A DNA stretch of 64,000 bases from Lycorma delicatula (GCF_047948215.1 NC_134457.1:86507398-86571397); one strand, 5' to 3'. Numbered from the stretch's first letter, positions 11,504 to 22,125 are shown. Notes: generated by a model not told the origin, from the letters alone. Program-made: numbers and translations.

Positions 11504-12523
11504 ATAATATGAAACTTTTAACGTTTATTAACAGACTTCAAAAAGAGGGAGTTCTGATTTCGATCTTATATAATCACGCATAATTTTTTATTGCAGAGTG
11601 ACTGGTATCAAGTGATACCAAAATCTAAACGATTTTAATATTACTTGATATAGGATATTGCCAAATAGCTCACATAGAATTTGGTTGGAAATGGGCACCA
11701 ATACTTGGCCAGTACCGAAAGAATATCAAAAGCATTCTTTACTGCGTTTACTTACATTTCTACAAAGGGACCTTGTTTCATAGGAATGACGGATATTATG
11801 ATTTTTTTTTAAATTTGTTAGAGAGTGGTTCCACAGTATTTTGAATCCATATAGGGCCAGTTCAACGCCAATACTGGCGAATAATTAACTTGTTTTTCGT
11901 AATTTTTTTAACTATGTGCATAGTTTATTCAGGGACGAATGCACTGATTTCGATTCTTTTCTTACTTCAATTAATTTTTTTTTTTAATTGATCTGTACTT
12001 AATGTCATCCATTAAACATTATTTTTCTTCAAACAGCATTTTTTTCCTTAAATAACAAAATGTAGTCTCTTTTTCTATTCCTTTTGTTTCCTACTAACTT
12101 TAAACTATTGTTTAATTGATTTAAAGTCCATACTCCTATTACTACTATATTTATCGATTTGAAGTGGTTTTTTTCCAAATTGTAGTAAATTTGTTGTATA
12201 CTTAAATAATTATTGTTACATTTTAATTTACATTAGACTTTGATTCTAGTTAAATAAAAATTGTATTCACAGCCTAGCATAATTACACATTTTATAGATA
12301 TCTTCAGAAACTTTAGATTTTTTGTTATTCATGGAATAACACAAAGGAACTACTTCCAAGCTCTAGCCTTTCCCTGGAAGAATCAAGGAAAATCATGAAA
12401 ACCTTGATCTGAATATCATTAAAAATACAAAATCACTAATAAAAAAAAGTATTACCGTCTATATTTAACAATAAGTAACAATAATTATGTGAAGTAATAG
12501 TTGTACAATTACGTAAAGAAAAT
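11504..12523. other. Unassigned AT-rich DNA upstream of the LINE
   Basis: No gene or element recognised. It is AT-rich with poly-T runs and simply forms the pre-insertion flank of the LINE that begins at 12539. Confidence 0.5.
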
Positions 12524-12538
12524 AAAAAGATTAAAATC
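12524..12538 (+). repeat. Target site duplication, left copy
   Basis: AAAAAGATTAAAATC here is repeated exactly at 18855-18869, directly after the LINE poly-A run. It therefore marks the left boundary of the insertion. The leading A residues of the right copy merge with the poly-A, so the true length is between 10 and 15 bp. Confidence 0.9.
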
Positions 12539-13076
12539 GCCCTGAGGTAGATAATCCCCACGTCCGGAACACAACATCTATGTTCCACGTCCAGGGCGGC
12601 AACAGCTGTACCTTTGTACATCACATATAGCTGGCTAACGGGGTTCCGAGTGTTGTTTCTCGGATATACTTTTTTCGGTCGATTTACATCTATAGGCCGA
12701 ATTACAGGACTGGACTTTACGGCCACCTGCAGATACGACATTATTAACGATTACGGAAATGGATTAATACCGCCGTTAGAGCTGGCGATGTGGCGGCCAC
12801 GGTCAAAGTTATTTGCAGGTGTAACGGAGACCTTTCGTCGTCCACATGCCCCCCGCGATGGCAAGCATGTAGTTAAGGTGCCCATGTTCGGAGCATGGGA
12901 GCCCTGAAAGCTTCGGTGTGTAGGGGCCTGGAGTCAGTGAAGAGACTGCGCACCCGCTCTCTGCCAGGACATATGCCGGTTCCACCGGAGTACCGGAACG
13001 GACCTCCAGGGTTGGTAGCCCTGGAGTGGGGGTGTACCCCGGCGGCTAGCCTTACTACAGAAGGGATTATTTGTTC
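12539..13076 (+). other. LINE 5' UTR
   Basis: About 540 bases lie between the left insertion boundary and the first ATG of ORF1. The sequence is GC-richer than the host flank. I-group LINEs carry an internal RNA polymerase II promoter in this position, so the promoter of the element should lie here, but I see no TATA box. Open frames inside it (12614-12907, 12895-13095) have no family resemblance and are probably incidental. Confidence 0.7.
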
Positions 13077-14528
13077 ATGGAAACTGAACAATTAAACGTG
13101 GCAGAGGGTTCACGTAAACACCCTCGTTTAGAGCCGGCTGTTTCGCCTGAAGCGAAACGCCGAAAGAGTACGGAGATTAAGAGGAGTGTGATTGAGGCTA
13201 GGAAAAGCTTGCAGAAAACTTTTTTCAAGAGCAGCATCCCAAAACCAAAGTATTTGGTTATTACGAAGGTAGAAGGTAATTTCTCGAGGGTGACTCCTTT
13301 CCTCATCGCTCGAGAAATAAACAAATGTGCTGGAAGCCCTGTTAAAGAAATAAGAAAAAATTTTACGGGACTTCATTTAGAGACTGTTAATGATATACAG
13401 TCTCAGAAGATTCTAGGACTGAAGAAAATTGGAGAGCTAGCAGTACGTGTTGATCCCCACGGCACGCTCAACACCTCAAGGGGTGTTGTGGTCTGTCGGG
13501 ATCTTTTAAATTGTTCGGAGCAAGAGATTGTAGAGGAACTGGCAGCACAAGGAGTAATAGAGTGCCGTCGATTGAACATGAGAAGGAACGGTGAGGTCTT
13601 ACCCTCAGCTTCTCATGTCCTCACTTTCAACCGGCCTACTTTGCCAGAAAAGATAAGAGGGGGGATTCACCGTTTGGATGTGCGGGCATTTGTCCCACAG
13701 CCAATGAGGTGCTTCAAGTGCCAACGCTTTGGCCACACCGCTCTTAGATGCGAAAGACCGCAAATATGCGTGTGCGGTGAAGAGGTGCATGAGGGAGAGC
13801 CGTTTAAAGAGCCTCCTACATGTATTAATTGCAAAGGAGCGCATTCTTGTAGATCAAGGAATTGTCCTGTCTACAAAGATGAAGTAGCTGTGCAGGAAGT
13901 AAAAACCCTGCAAAAAGTCAGCTACTTCGATGCAAAGAAGATAGTTAACGCCCGTAAGCCTAGAGCAATAACATCTTATACTCAGGCTGCGGCTACTGTT
14001 CTGCTCCTGCTCCGATTGCTGTAGATGAGGCTCAAATTATAAATAAACTTGCGCCTACTTTGGCTAACATGATTGAGAGGATCATCGAAAACAAGATGAA
14101 ACCTTTTGGCAATAAAGAATTTGTTAAGCCAAAGATAGTGGTACAGCCTGCTGAAGATAAGTCGATAAAAGTGAAAGTTGCTCCTCCAGAAAAGAAAACG
14201 GACACCAAACCAGAATGTCAAGTCCGTCTCAGCGAGATTCTTGATGAAAAGAAAAAGGTGATACCTACAGAGTCTGTTATGGAGGCTCCCAAGCCTCCTG
14301 TAACTGAAGTGGCCTCTAAGCCTCAGAGGCCACAAAAAATCACACAGGGGGGGCGAGTGTCCCCCCTCCCACAGGCGGTGACCGGTGCGACCCCCGTGTT
14401 GGGGAGCGGCCAGGTTGCCGCCTCTCAATCGGCGCCTAAAACCGGTGCCGATCCGTGAACACGATGCTGTTCGTAGGATGGAGAAGAAAAGGAAAAAGGG
14501 ATGGCCGAAAGGAAAACCCAGACAATAA
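13077..14528 (+). pseudogene. LINE ORF1 (Gag-like RNA-binding protein), frameshifted twice
   Basis: ORF1 of such LINEs binds the element RNA in the ribonucleoprotein. I start it at the first ATG (13077, METEQLNV); an upstream TTG keeps the frame open but is unlikely. A basic N-terminus (HPRLEPAVSPEAKRRKS) is followed by an RRM-like region, then a CCHC knuckle CFKCQRFGHTALRC at about residue 212 and further cysteine pairs (CVCGEE, CINCKGAHSCRSRNC). The first frame stops at 14022, but the reading continues in another frame from about 14000 (APIAVDEAQIINKLAP) to about 14440. It then returns to the first frame for the basic end KKRKKGWPKGKPRQ, stop 14526-14528. Two opposite indels thus bracket a shifted middle of about 440 bases. 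Intact length would be about 480 residues. Confidence 0.88.
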
Positions 14529-14533
14529 TTTAA

Positions 14534-15469
14534 TTAAAAATTAGTGAGTCGATAGTACAGTGGAACATCAATGGATGTTTTTCAAACATCCATGAGCTCC
14601 AACGCTTGGTACATGATGTAGACCCGATCTGTATATGTCTGCCAGAAACACATTTCCGCCGAAATGAAAATTTTAAATTAAAAGGATTCAATATATTTCG
14701 GCGAGATCAACCGCCAAATATAAGAGTTAGAGGTGGAGTAGCTATATTAACATCGACTAAAGCTACCACCGAAGCGGTTGTTCTAAACACCAACCTACAA
14801 GCGGTCGCCGTTAGAATGAAGCGACCGCTTAAGATCACTGTGTGCAGCATATACTTACCGAATTACGATTGGAATAAGGATGACATAGAAAGACTAATTT
14901 CCGAGCTTCCCCCACCTGTTTTACTGGTGGGTGACTTTAACGCTCATAATTCTCTCTGGGGATCGGATCGAGTAGATCCCCGTGGAAGAGAACTGGAAGG
15001 GTTCCTGATGAATTCAGAACTTATTATTTTAAACGACGGATCAGGAACCTTTTTCAATGCCAGAGATGGATCGACGTCCTGTATAGATCTTGCACTTATA
15101 AGCGGATCGATAGCACCAAGGTACAGCTTCCATGTCATAGACGATCTGCATGGAAGCGATCATTTCCCGGTGCAAATTGTAACTGAAGTTACAAGAACAA
15201 TATATCCCATCCCTAAAAGATGGTTATTTGAAAAGGCAGACTGGACGAGCTTCACAGCTAGAACGATACTCCCGGAAACAACTGGAGTTATCGGAGACGA
15301 TGTCGACGCCATAACAAATGCAATAATTAAGTCGGCATCGACATATATTCCCAAAACATCTGGGAAACTTACAAAGAAACCCGTTCCATGGTGGAACGAT
15401 GAAATAAGTGAAGCTATAAAAAGAAAGAAAAGGGCGTATATAATGCCTTTAAGAAGCGTCCTAGTATAG
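14534..15469 (+). pseudogene. LINE ORF2, endonuclease part
   Basis: This encodes the endonuclease that nicks the target DNA to prime reverse transcription. The frame opens after a stop at 14531-14533. The first recognisable residues are SIVQWNINGCFSN, the usual N-terminal strand with its metal-binding asparagine. ICLPETHF (catalytic glutamate), LLVGDFNAHNSLWGS (about 14925-14965) and the C-terminal GSDHFPV (about 15157) complete the fold, so the active-site residues are all present. No in-frame ATG precedes the domain, so initiation by reinitiation, a non-ATG codon or a lost start must be assumed. The frame ends at a stop at 15467-15469 caused by an apparent 2-base TA gain near 15440; the protein continues in the frame of the next entry. 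Confidence 0.9.
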
Positions 15470-18219
15470 AAAATCTTGTTGCCTTTAAGAAATACAGGGC
15501 GTATGCAAAACGTCTTATGATAGATTCGAAAAAACGATCCTGGCAGAAATACGTGTCATCCATTGACAAAACTACTACTGCATCAGATGTTTGGAGGAAA
15601 GTGAAGGCGATTTGTGGGCGTAATGATTTTGCTCCCATAACTAGCCTTCAAGATGAAGATGAAATAAAAGATACTCCATATGAAATTGCAGAGCTGTTAT
15701 CCAATCACTTCGAAAAGGCCAGCAAAACGGCCAACTACGAGGAAGGTTTTCGAACCAAAAAAGAAGAACTCGAAGGTCTACTAAATTTTAGAACTGAGTA
15801 TAATTACTCATATAATGTACCATTTAAAATGGAAGAATTCGCGAAAGCGTTGGAAAAATCAGGTAACACAGCTGCTGGTCCGGATGAAATCCATTATAAT
15901 ATGATCAGGCAGCTGAATACCACTGCAAAGTGTAGATTATTAGAACTTTATAATAAAATATGGCGGGATGGAACGTACCCGCAGCAGTGGAAAAAAGCTC
16001 ATGTTGTTCCAGTACCAAAGAAAAATAAAAATTTAACAGACCCCAATAGCTACCGTCCTATTTCTTTGACGTGTGCTATGGGGAAAATATTGGAAAAAAT
16101 GATCGATGATGATAATCGACTCGTCTGGGTTTTGGAAAAAGAAAACCTGATATCACCGTATCAAGCAGGTTTTCGACAATACCATTCTACCACTGATCAA
16201 ATGATCAGCTTAGAGGACATTATATATAACAGCTTTATTACAAGGAAACAATGTGTCGGAGTCTTCTTTGATCTTCAGAAGGCTTTCGATATGACCTGGC
16301 GTCATGGTATAATGCTCCAGTTACATGAATGGGGCATTCGTGGCAATCTGCCTATACTGCTCAGCAACTACATGAATGACCGTACCTTCCAAGTACACGT
16401 CAACAATGAATATTCATGTGAAAGAATTTTGGAAAATGGCATACCGCAAGGTTCGCCGTTGAGCGGTACCTTGTTTACCATTGCCATTAATAAATTGATA
16501 TTAGCCATTCCAGTAGAAATCAGCAAAAGCGTCTATGTTGATGATCTGGCAATCGTATATGCCAGCAAAAAGACTGCTATGGTGAGGTACAAATTGCAAC
16601 GAGCGATCAATGCTCTAAATGAAGTAGCAAGGAATAATGGATTCCAATTCTCACCAGAAAAAACGTGCTGTGTACACTTTTGTAGGAAGAGAATTCCTCA
16701 TCAAAGTCCTGCGTTGATAATTGATGATAATCCAATACAATATAAAGACAGCGTAAGGTATTTAGGACTAGTATTGGATAAATCCCTTACATGGGGATTA
16801 CATATACAGGACTTGAGTGATAGATGCAAAAGAGCCCTAAACATTATAAAATGTTTATCGAACTTAAATTGGGGCTCAGGAAAAGAGACATTATTGAGAT
16901 TGTATAAAGCATTGGTTCAATCTAAACTAGACTACGGATGTATCGTATATTTATCCGCTAGAAAGTCGCACTTAAGAAAGTTAGACGTTGTTCATAATAG
17001 CGGAATAAGATACGCAACAGGTGCTTTCCGCACAAGTCCGGCGGCTAGTCTGATGTCTGAAGCCGGAATAATGCCACTACATTATAGAAGAGAGATCCTC
17101 TTGTTAAGATATGCAGCAAATATATGGGCTTTCCCTGCTCATATAAATAATAAACTGTTTACGAATCATCCCATGGCTGCATTATACGAACGTCGTGCTA
17201 CCTATTCCAGACCAGCCGGAATTAGGTACCACGAATTAAGAAGAAAATATGAAATTGCTATACCAGAGACTCTAGCAATTTCTACTAGAGAAATACCGCC
17301 ATGGCTCTTGCCAGCGGTAAATATAAGTTTGGATCTCTCTCAAGGAGAAATAAAAAAGAAACCAGCAGTGATCATCCATCAGGAATTTTTGGCAACCGTC
17401 AGTAATTACGAAGAACATATTAGAATTTATACTGACGGTTCTAAAACCGAACATGGTGTTGGATGCTCGATATATGTAAATGAAGAAGCCCACTTTTGGA
17501 GACTGCCAGATGTGGCCAGTGTCTACACGGCAGAACTCACTGCAATTCAGCAAGCTCTTCGCTACACCGAACACTATTGCGAAGAGAGAGTGCTAATATG
17601 TTCCGATTCATTAAGTGCACTCGTTGCAATTCGGAACAAGAACATTAAGGATGTCCTAATTGCAAACATCCTGTCCATTTTATACGTACTAAAACAACGA
17701 GGACAGCGATGCGTATTTGTATGGACTCCGGGGCATGCTGGTATTATAGGTAATGAAATCGCAGACGAAGCTGCCAGAAAGGCAACAGTCTGCGATGACT
17801 TGGATGCATTTCCTGTAAGAGTGGCAGATGTTAAAAACCGTCTAACCAACATAGTAAGAAACAAGTGGAACGCTGAATGGAGGAGTTTAAATACAAAATT
17901 AAACTCGGTTAAAACTTCTCCTTATAAATGGAAAAGCGACTTTAAGTTGACTCGCCGTGAACAAGTAGCGGTGACCAGACTTAGAATCGGTCACACGCGA
18001 TTAACAAATTTATATTTGTTAACCGGCGAAGTGAGACCAATGTGCGGTGTTTGTAATAAAACACTGACAATCAAGCATCTAATAGAAGAGTGTACCATAT
18101 ATGAGGACCTCAGAAAGAGGTTCCGTCTTACAAATAATATTAGTGCTGATCTGGATAATGGAAATGAAGAAAATATAGTTGCATTTTTACACGCCAGTGG
18201 ACTTCTTAAAAGTCTATAA
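15445..18219 (+). CDS. LINE ORF2, reverse transcriptase and RNase H part (broken from its 5' half)
   Basis: The frame runs unbroken from about 15445 (AFKKRPSIENLVAFKKY); its first ATG is at 15517, giving 900 codons. RT motifs appear in order: AAGPDEIHYNMI, YQAGFRQYHSTTDQM, FFDLQKAFD (catalytic Asp about 252), GIPQGSPLSGTLF and YVDD (Asp 342 and 343), then the thumb region. RNase H follows with all four acidic residues: YTDGS (Asp 640), AELTAIQQAL (Glu 673), SDSLSAL (Asp 697) and GNEIADEAA (Asp 750), plus WTPGHAG. A CCHC-like end (CGVC at 843, IKHLIEEC) closes it before the stop at 18217. Both domains look enzymatically competent, but they are cut off from the endonuclease by the frameshift near 15440. 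Confidence 0.93.
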   Translation, partial: AFKKRPSIENLVAFKKYRAYAKRLMIDSKKRSWQKYVSSIDKTTTASDVWRKVKAICGRNDFAPITSLQDEDEIKDTPYEIAELLSNHFEKASKTANYEEGFRTKKEELEGLLNFRTEYNYSYNVPFKMEEFAKALEKSGNTAAGPDEIHYNMIRQLNTTAKCRLLELYNKIWRDGTYPQQWKKAHVVPVPKKNKNLTDPNSYRPISLTCAMGKILEKMIDDDNRLVWVLEKENLISPYQAGFRQYHSTTDQMISLEDIIYNSFITRKQCVGVFFDLQKAFDMTWRHGIMLQLHEWGIRGNLPILLSNYMNDRTFQVHVNNEYSCERILENGIPQGSPLSGTLFTIAINKLILAIPVEISKSVYVDDLAIVYASKKTAMVRYKLQRAINALNEVARNNGFQFSPEKTCCVHFCRKRIPHQSPALIIDDNPIQYKDSVRYLGLVLDKSLTWGLHIQDLSDRCKRALNIIKCLSNLNWGSGKETLLRLYKALVQSKLDYGCIVYLSARKSHLRKLDVVHNSGIRYATGAFRTSPAASLMSEAGIMPLHYRREILLLRYAANIWAFPAHINNKLFTNHPMAALYERRATYSRPAGIRYHELRRKYEIAIPETLAISTREIPPWLLPAVNISLDLSQGEIKKKPAVIIHQEFLATVSNYEEHIRIYTDGSKTEHGVGCSIYVNEEAHFWRLPDVASVYTAELTAIQQALRYTEHYCEERVLICSDSLSALVAIRNKNIKDVLIANILSILYVLKQRGQRCVFVWTPGHAGIIGNEIADEAARKATVCDDLDAFPVRVADVKNRLTNIVRNKWNAEWRSLNTKLNSVKTSPYKWKSDFKLTRREQVAVTRLRIGHTRLTNLYLLTGEVRPMCGVCNKTLTIKHLIEECTIYEDLRKRFRLTNNISADLDNGNEENIVAFLHASGLLKSL

Positions 18220-18854
18220 AATGGAAGTTTTAAAGCTGTGGTAAAAGATACTCTAAGCGGTGGTTTTATATATACATATAAGGGAGTCTCGAAGCGTGGC
18301 ACGTATAGTGACGGGAGGTAGCCCTCTTGCCTAGGCCATTTTGGCTCACCTGCATTCGAGAGCAGTGAGTCGGGGTGTGTCCGATGATGGCATGGGGGAC
18401 CCTCAAGGGTGGATTGAGGGCGCGAGGCTATGGGTGTGCGCTGTGCATGCCTATGGCCTGATATAAGAAGGATTCAACTGCCACGGCACCCTGGCACGAC
18501 TGATATACTGCTCAACGGCGGTTCTGGTCGCCCCGTGGGTGCTTAAGCAAACTATAAACGAGACATCGTAGAAGAAAGAAAGATATGGTATTGATTAATT
18601 TAATTTTAATGTTAAGTTCATGGTCTTTTGAGAACCTATCTCAAATTTTAATATTGGGGCCCTTTACACCCGTAAGTGTTTGTGATTGTCCTTGTCTTTC
18701 ATGTTTTAATGTTAATTGTGAAGTTTGTGTTTTTAAATAAAATGTAAGGGCCCTTTACACCCTTACATATGACGATCCTGATGGAGATAATAATTTCTTT
18801 TAAAGAATGTGACGAGGGCTAATGACCTTAGCAGTCGATGCCCGTAAAAAAAAA
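18220..18854 (+). other. LINE 3' UTR and poly-A
   Basis: The 3' UTR carries a direct repeat GGGCCCTTTACACCC at about 18656 and 18747. A block at about 18315-18400 resembles the 3' UTR of the R1-clade fragment at 62388-63388, including the identical 18-mer CCGATGATGGCATGGGGG at 18381-18398. The terminal stretch GGGCTAATGACC and AGCAGTCGATGCCCGT precedes the A-run. That end block also forms the tail of the SINE at 11345-11503, which suggests that it is the part recognised by the LINE reverse transcriptase. Confidence 0.8.
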
Positions 18855-18869
18855 AAAAAGATTAAAATC
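18855..18869 (+). repeat. Target site duplication, right copy
   Basis: Exact copy of 12524-12538 (AAAAAGATTAAAATC) directly after the LINE poly-A. It fixes the 3' boundary of the insertion. Confidence 0.9.
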
Positions 18870-19121
18870 TGTACACAATAAAATTATAATTTTAAACAAT
18901 TAATTGCTAAACACATTTTAAATATGAACAAATTAAATTAATATTAAAAACTTCAGATGTATCAAATTAGTATTATTGAAAACTTCATAACAAAGAAATA
19001 TTGATTTTGTAAAATGAAGACTTTACATTTTAAATAGACTGATAATCAATTTAATAATATCAATGATAATTCATTCAAAGAATTATCATTGATTATTTAG
19101 ATAATTTAAAAATTATCTAAA

Positions 19122-19194
19122 AACAAAAACACCCTTAACGCTTGAACTTTCACTCAGATCTTTTAAACCAGTGATTACTATTGTATGACAAATG
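19122..19194 (+). repeat. Dispersed repeat, copy 1 (ACACCCTTAACGC family)
   Basis: The stretch from CAAAAACACCCTTAACGC through TTTCACTCAGATCTTTTAAA to TATGACAAATG recurs in the same orientation at 25521-25604 with a few substitutions and a 3-base insertion (GAA). No coding capacity. It could be the end of a transposon or LTR, but no partner in inverted orientation was found. AT-rich DNA with nested ATAATT palindromes (19030-19120) precedes it. Confidence 0.7.
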
Positions 19195-19533
19195 CACTTC
19201 AAAATCATTAGATAATTATCTAAATAACATCACTGGTCATCATAAAATTTGGAACTAAAAAAGGGAATAGGTTTTCTTTAGCGTATTTTATATGCCGAAT
19301 CTTAATATGTATTCCGAAACAACCCGTTACGTAACGTTCATAAGTTACAAACCCTTAAATTTATTTGTTCCATCTTTCGTATGAGTTCAGTATGAGTTCA
19401 GCTCTTGGCATGACTTGCTGTGTCCTTTAGTTGTGCTTGTGGTTTATCACACACATATTATAAAGATTATTTCATAAGTGATGTCAGAACAACTTTTGAT
19501 ATTATTTTATTGAACATCAAGGTTTGTTTAGGT

Positions 19534-19536
19534 CTG

Positions 19537-19608
<72 letters not shown>

Positions 19609-19631
19609 TGTGTGTGTAGTGTGCGTGCGTG

Positions 19632-19695
<64 letters not shown>

Positions 19696-19740
19696 TGGGT
19701 GTGTGTGTGGGTGTGTATGTGTGTGTGTGTTGTGTTTCGG
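19534..19740. repeat. TA then TG microsatellite
   Basis: A run of TA dinucleotides (about 19536-19562) passes directly into a long TG run with occasional C, A and extra G interruptions (to about 19735). Open frames on both strands here encode only CV or TH dipeptide strings and are artefacts of the repeat. Confidence 0.95.
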
Positions 19741-19841
19741 GCTGTGTTTTATTGCACTCCATAGTAAAAAATGTTATGAATTATTTTAAGTAATTAAGTA
19801 GATATAAATTAAAACTTAATTATTTTTATAATTAAGTATAG

Positions 19842-20138
19842 CTTTCTTTTTCCTGTTTAGCCTCCGGAAACTACCGTTTAGATAATTCTTCAGAGGATGA
19901 ATGAGGATGATATGTACGAGTGTAAATGAAGTGGAGTCTTGTACATTCTCAGTTCGACCATTCCTGAGATGTGTGGTTAATTGAAACCCAACCACCAAAT
20001 AACACTGGTATCCACGATCTAATATTCAAATTCGTGTAAAAATAACTGGCTTTACTAGGACTTGAACGCTGTAACTCTCGACTTCCAAATCAGCTGATTT
20101 GGGAAGACGCGTTAACCACTAGACCAACCCGATGGGTT
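19842..20138 (-). mobile_element. tRNA-derived SINE (type 1), inverted copy
   Basis: Read on the minus strand this matches the SINE at 7655-7945. The head starts at about 20138 with CCCATCGGGTTGGTCTAGTGG, followed by AAATCAGCTGATTT. The B-box region, the TGGTGGTTGGGTTTCAATT body and the tail CCGGAGGCTAAACAGG come next, ending with an A-run seen as T residues at 19843-19850. The head and tail are both complete. I did not find a convincing target duplication. Confidence 0.88.
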
Positions 20139-20815
20139 ATAATACTACTCGATTAAAGACAAATTCACATCTTGTATTTTTAGTTACTTATTTAATCCTC
20201 AGTTTATATATTATTAAATTAATCATTTATTTCTTTATTAGATACTGAAATAGGGGTATGTTATGTAATATTATGCAGACTAATCGGCTGTTACTGATTA
20301 TTGTTTAGCCTCAATTGTATTTATTTACAGTTTTAAAACTGTATAAAATACCCAAGCCTAATAACCACACGATGGATGTCTACTGTTTATGCTACACTCT
20401 TCGCTCTTTGTTCTGGGAGTGGCGAACAACCGTACGCTAGCCTAGGCTATGAGTCACACATAACAAAAATTTCTTTATTCAGGTTTGTGTAAATAATAAC
20501 CGAACGATGTGTCATTCTAAAAATTCAAATGAAACATTAAATCTCTATTTATACAAACCGTTCCCTGATTCATTCAGACACTAACTTATTTTTGTAAATG
20601 ATTCCGTTCTAATTTATACTGTATTTGCAGTTAAAACTTGTCCAGTTAACTGCGCGTATCCAAAGAGCAAGGTTATCGTCCGATTATAGCGTTCTTTGAG
20701 TTTCAATTCTTGGAAGTAGAAGTCTTATGTGAAGTTTTAAAAGTAATTTACTCGCATTAAATAGTAAATTTATGTCAGCTCATTCTTATGGTAGTGAATT
20801 AATTTTATTATTTTG
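20139..20815. other. Unassigned
   Basis: No gene recognised. This could include the 5' end of the transposon whose transposase follows at 20820, but I could not pair inverted ends. Confidence 0.45.
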
Positions 20816-20819
20816 CATA

Positions 20820-22125
20820 TTATGTCTAATTTACGTGGAAAAGACATAATAAAAGACTTTTTTAATTACATGACAGAAGCTGCAGTTGGAATATTTGTTG
20901 CAGACACTAAAATAGTTGTAGAACGTGTTGCGTATGCCACATGAGTCTTAAAGAACAATTTAACGAATTACTGGCGAAATAGCTTCGGAAAAGAATTCAG
21001 TTCTCCTCGCAAAGGAATAAAACGCAAAAAGGAAGTGACAAACCCGGACAGTTTGAACGGAATACCATACGACGTAGTGTTAAAATGTTACTTAAACAAG
21101 GGCTGCTTGCCTTCTCTAAGTAAACTTACCTCAAAACTAAAAAGTAATGGGGTATTTAATGGACGAAAGAGTAGCATACAGACATTTTTGTTAACCATGG
21201 ACTTCAAATGGAAGAGAATCAGAAATAACAGGGCAACTCTTATTGAAAAACATGATATTTAGTACAATCGGTTTGTTATTTGAATAAAGTTGAAGACGTA
21301 GATGTAGTTGAAGGAAGACCAATCGTCTACGTCAATGAGACTTATATTTTAAGTTCTCATTGCCAACAGAAATGTTAACAACCTTCAAATGCGCCCGAGT
21401 ATTTTGCTGTGCCAATTTTAAAATGAGAAAGGATAATAATTATCCATGCCGATAGTTTGAAATGGGATTCGTTCCCGACTGCTTGACAGTACGGAAAGCC
21501 AAAACTTCCTCAGCTGATTATCATTCTCAGATAACTGCAACATGTTTTTAAAATAAATAAGAGAAAAATTAATGCCTAACTTGCCAGTAAATAGTGTCAT
21601 TATTTTAAATAATGCCTCTTATCACAATGCTGAAGAAAGCCGAGCACCGAATTCAGCATCAACAAAACAACTAATGATTGACTGTCTGCGGACTAACAGC
21701 TTACCATTCCATGAAAATTTGACGAAAGTTCAGTTGTATGAGACAATAAAAAAAAAAGTAAAGATCATCTGAAAACGTAATAAATAGATGAGATATTGGA
21801 GGAAGTCGGGTTCCCTGTTATACGCCTACCCCCATATCATCGCGATTTGAATTCCATCGATATGATATGGGTGAAAAACCTGGTCGCAGCCGAAAATGTA
21901 CAATTTAAGACAGCTGCAACAATGGAAATTTGTCATAAAAAGTTCGCATAACTCTCAGTCGAGAACTGGATAAAATGTTGCGAACACGTTAAAAAAACGA
22001 AGATGAGTATCAAAAGCTGCAAGAAGCTCTGGAACAACAAATTGGACGTGTCATCATCAGTTTGGGAAGCGAGAGTTCATCGGAATCGTCAAACGAAGAC
22101 GAAAACATGCGGTAGGGAGTGAAGT
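20820..22125 (+). pseudogene. Tc1/mariner-like (DD34E type) transposase, decayed
   Basis: Translation across frames gives a DDE transposase of the IS630/Tc1/mariner group found as multicopy genes in arthropods. The order is MSNLRGKDIIKDFFNY (about 20822), an N-terminal winged region with GRKSSIQTFLLTMDFKWKR in the open frame 21035-21259, then IVYVNETYILSSH (about 21325). LPNLPVNSVIILNNASYHN (about 21575), a KVQLYE segment, VIRLPPYHRDLNSIDMIW (about 21810) and the C-terminal ENWIKCCEHVKK (about 21965) follow. The family norms are DET, DNASYH and LN-IE-IW. All three catalytic acids are altered here: D to N, D to N and E to D. Several stops and a sequence gap before LPNLP confirm that it is dead. 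A second fragment of the same family lies at 46790-47160. Confidence 0.82.

Larger units (their letters stand above)
12539..18854 (+). mobile_element. Full-length I-group non-LTR retrotransposon
   Basis: This is a complete LINE of about 6.3 kb, bounded by exact target duplications (12524-12538 and 18855-18869). It has a 5' UTR, ORF1 with two cysteine knuckles, ORF2 with apurinic-type endonuclease, reverse transcriptase, RNase H and a C-terminal CCHC motif, a 3' UTR and a poly-A run at about 18846-18859. An RNase H after the RT places it in the I group (I, Nimb, Outcast, LOA and relatives). I cannot fix the clade by eye. The head is untruncated, which is unusual for a LINE copy. Coding is interrupted by two mutually compensating shifts in ORF1 and one shift in ORF2, so this copy is probably inactive but young. 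A diverged antisense relative lies at 9340-10100. Confidence 0.93.

Noticed and set aside
13982..14428. 148-codon minus-strand frame inside LINE ORF1
   Set aside because: It is the shadow of the ORF1 linker on the other strand.
19420..19789. Open frames on both strands rich in Cys-Val or Thr-His
   Set aside because: They are translations of the TG/CA microsatellite.
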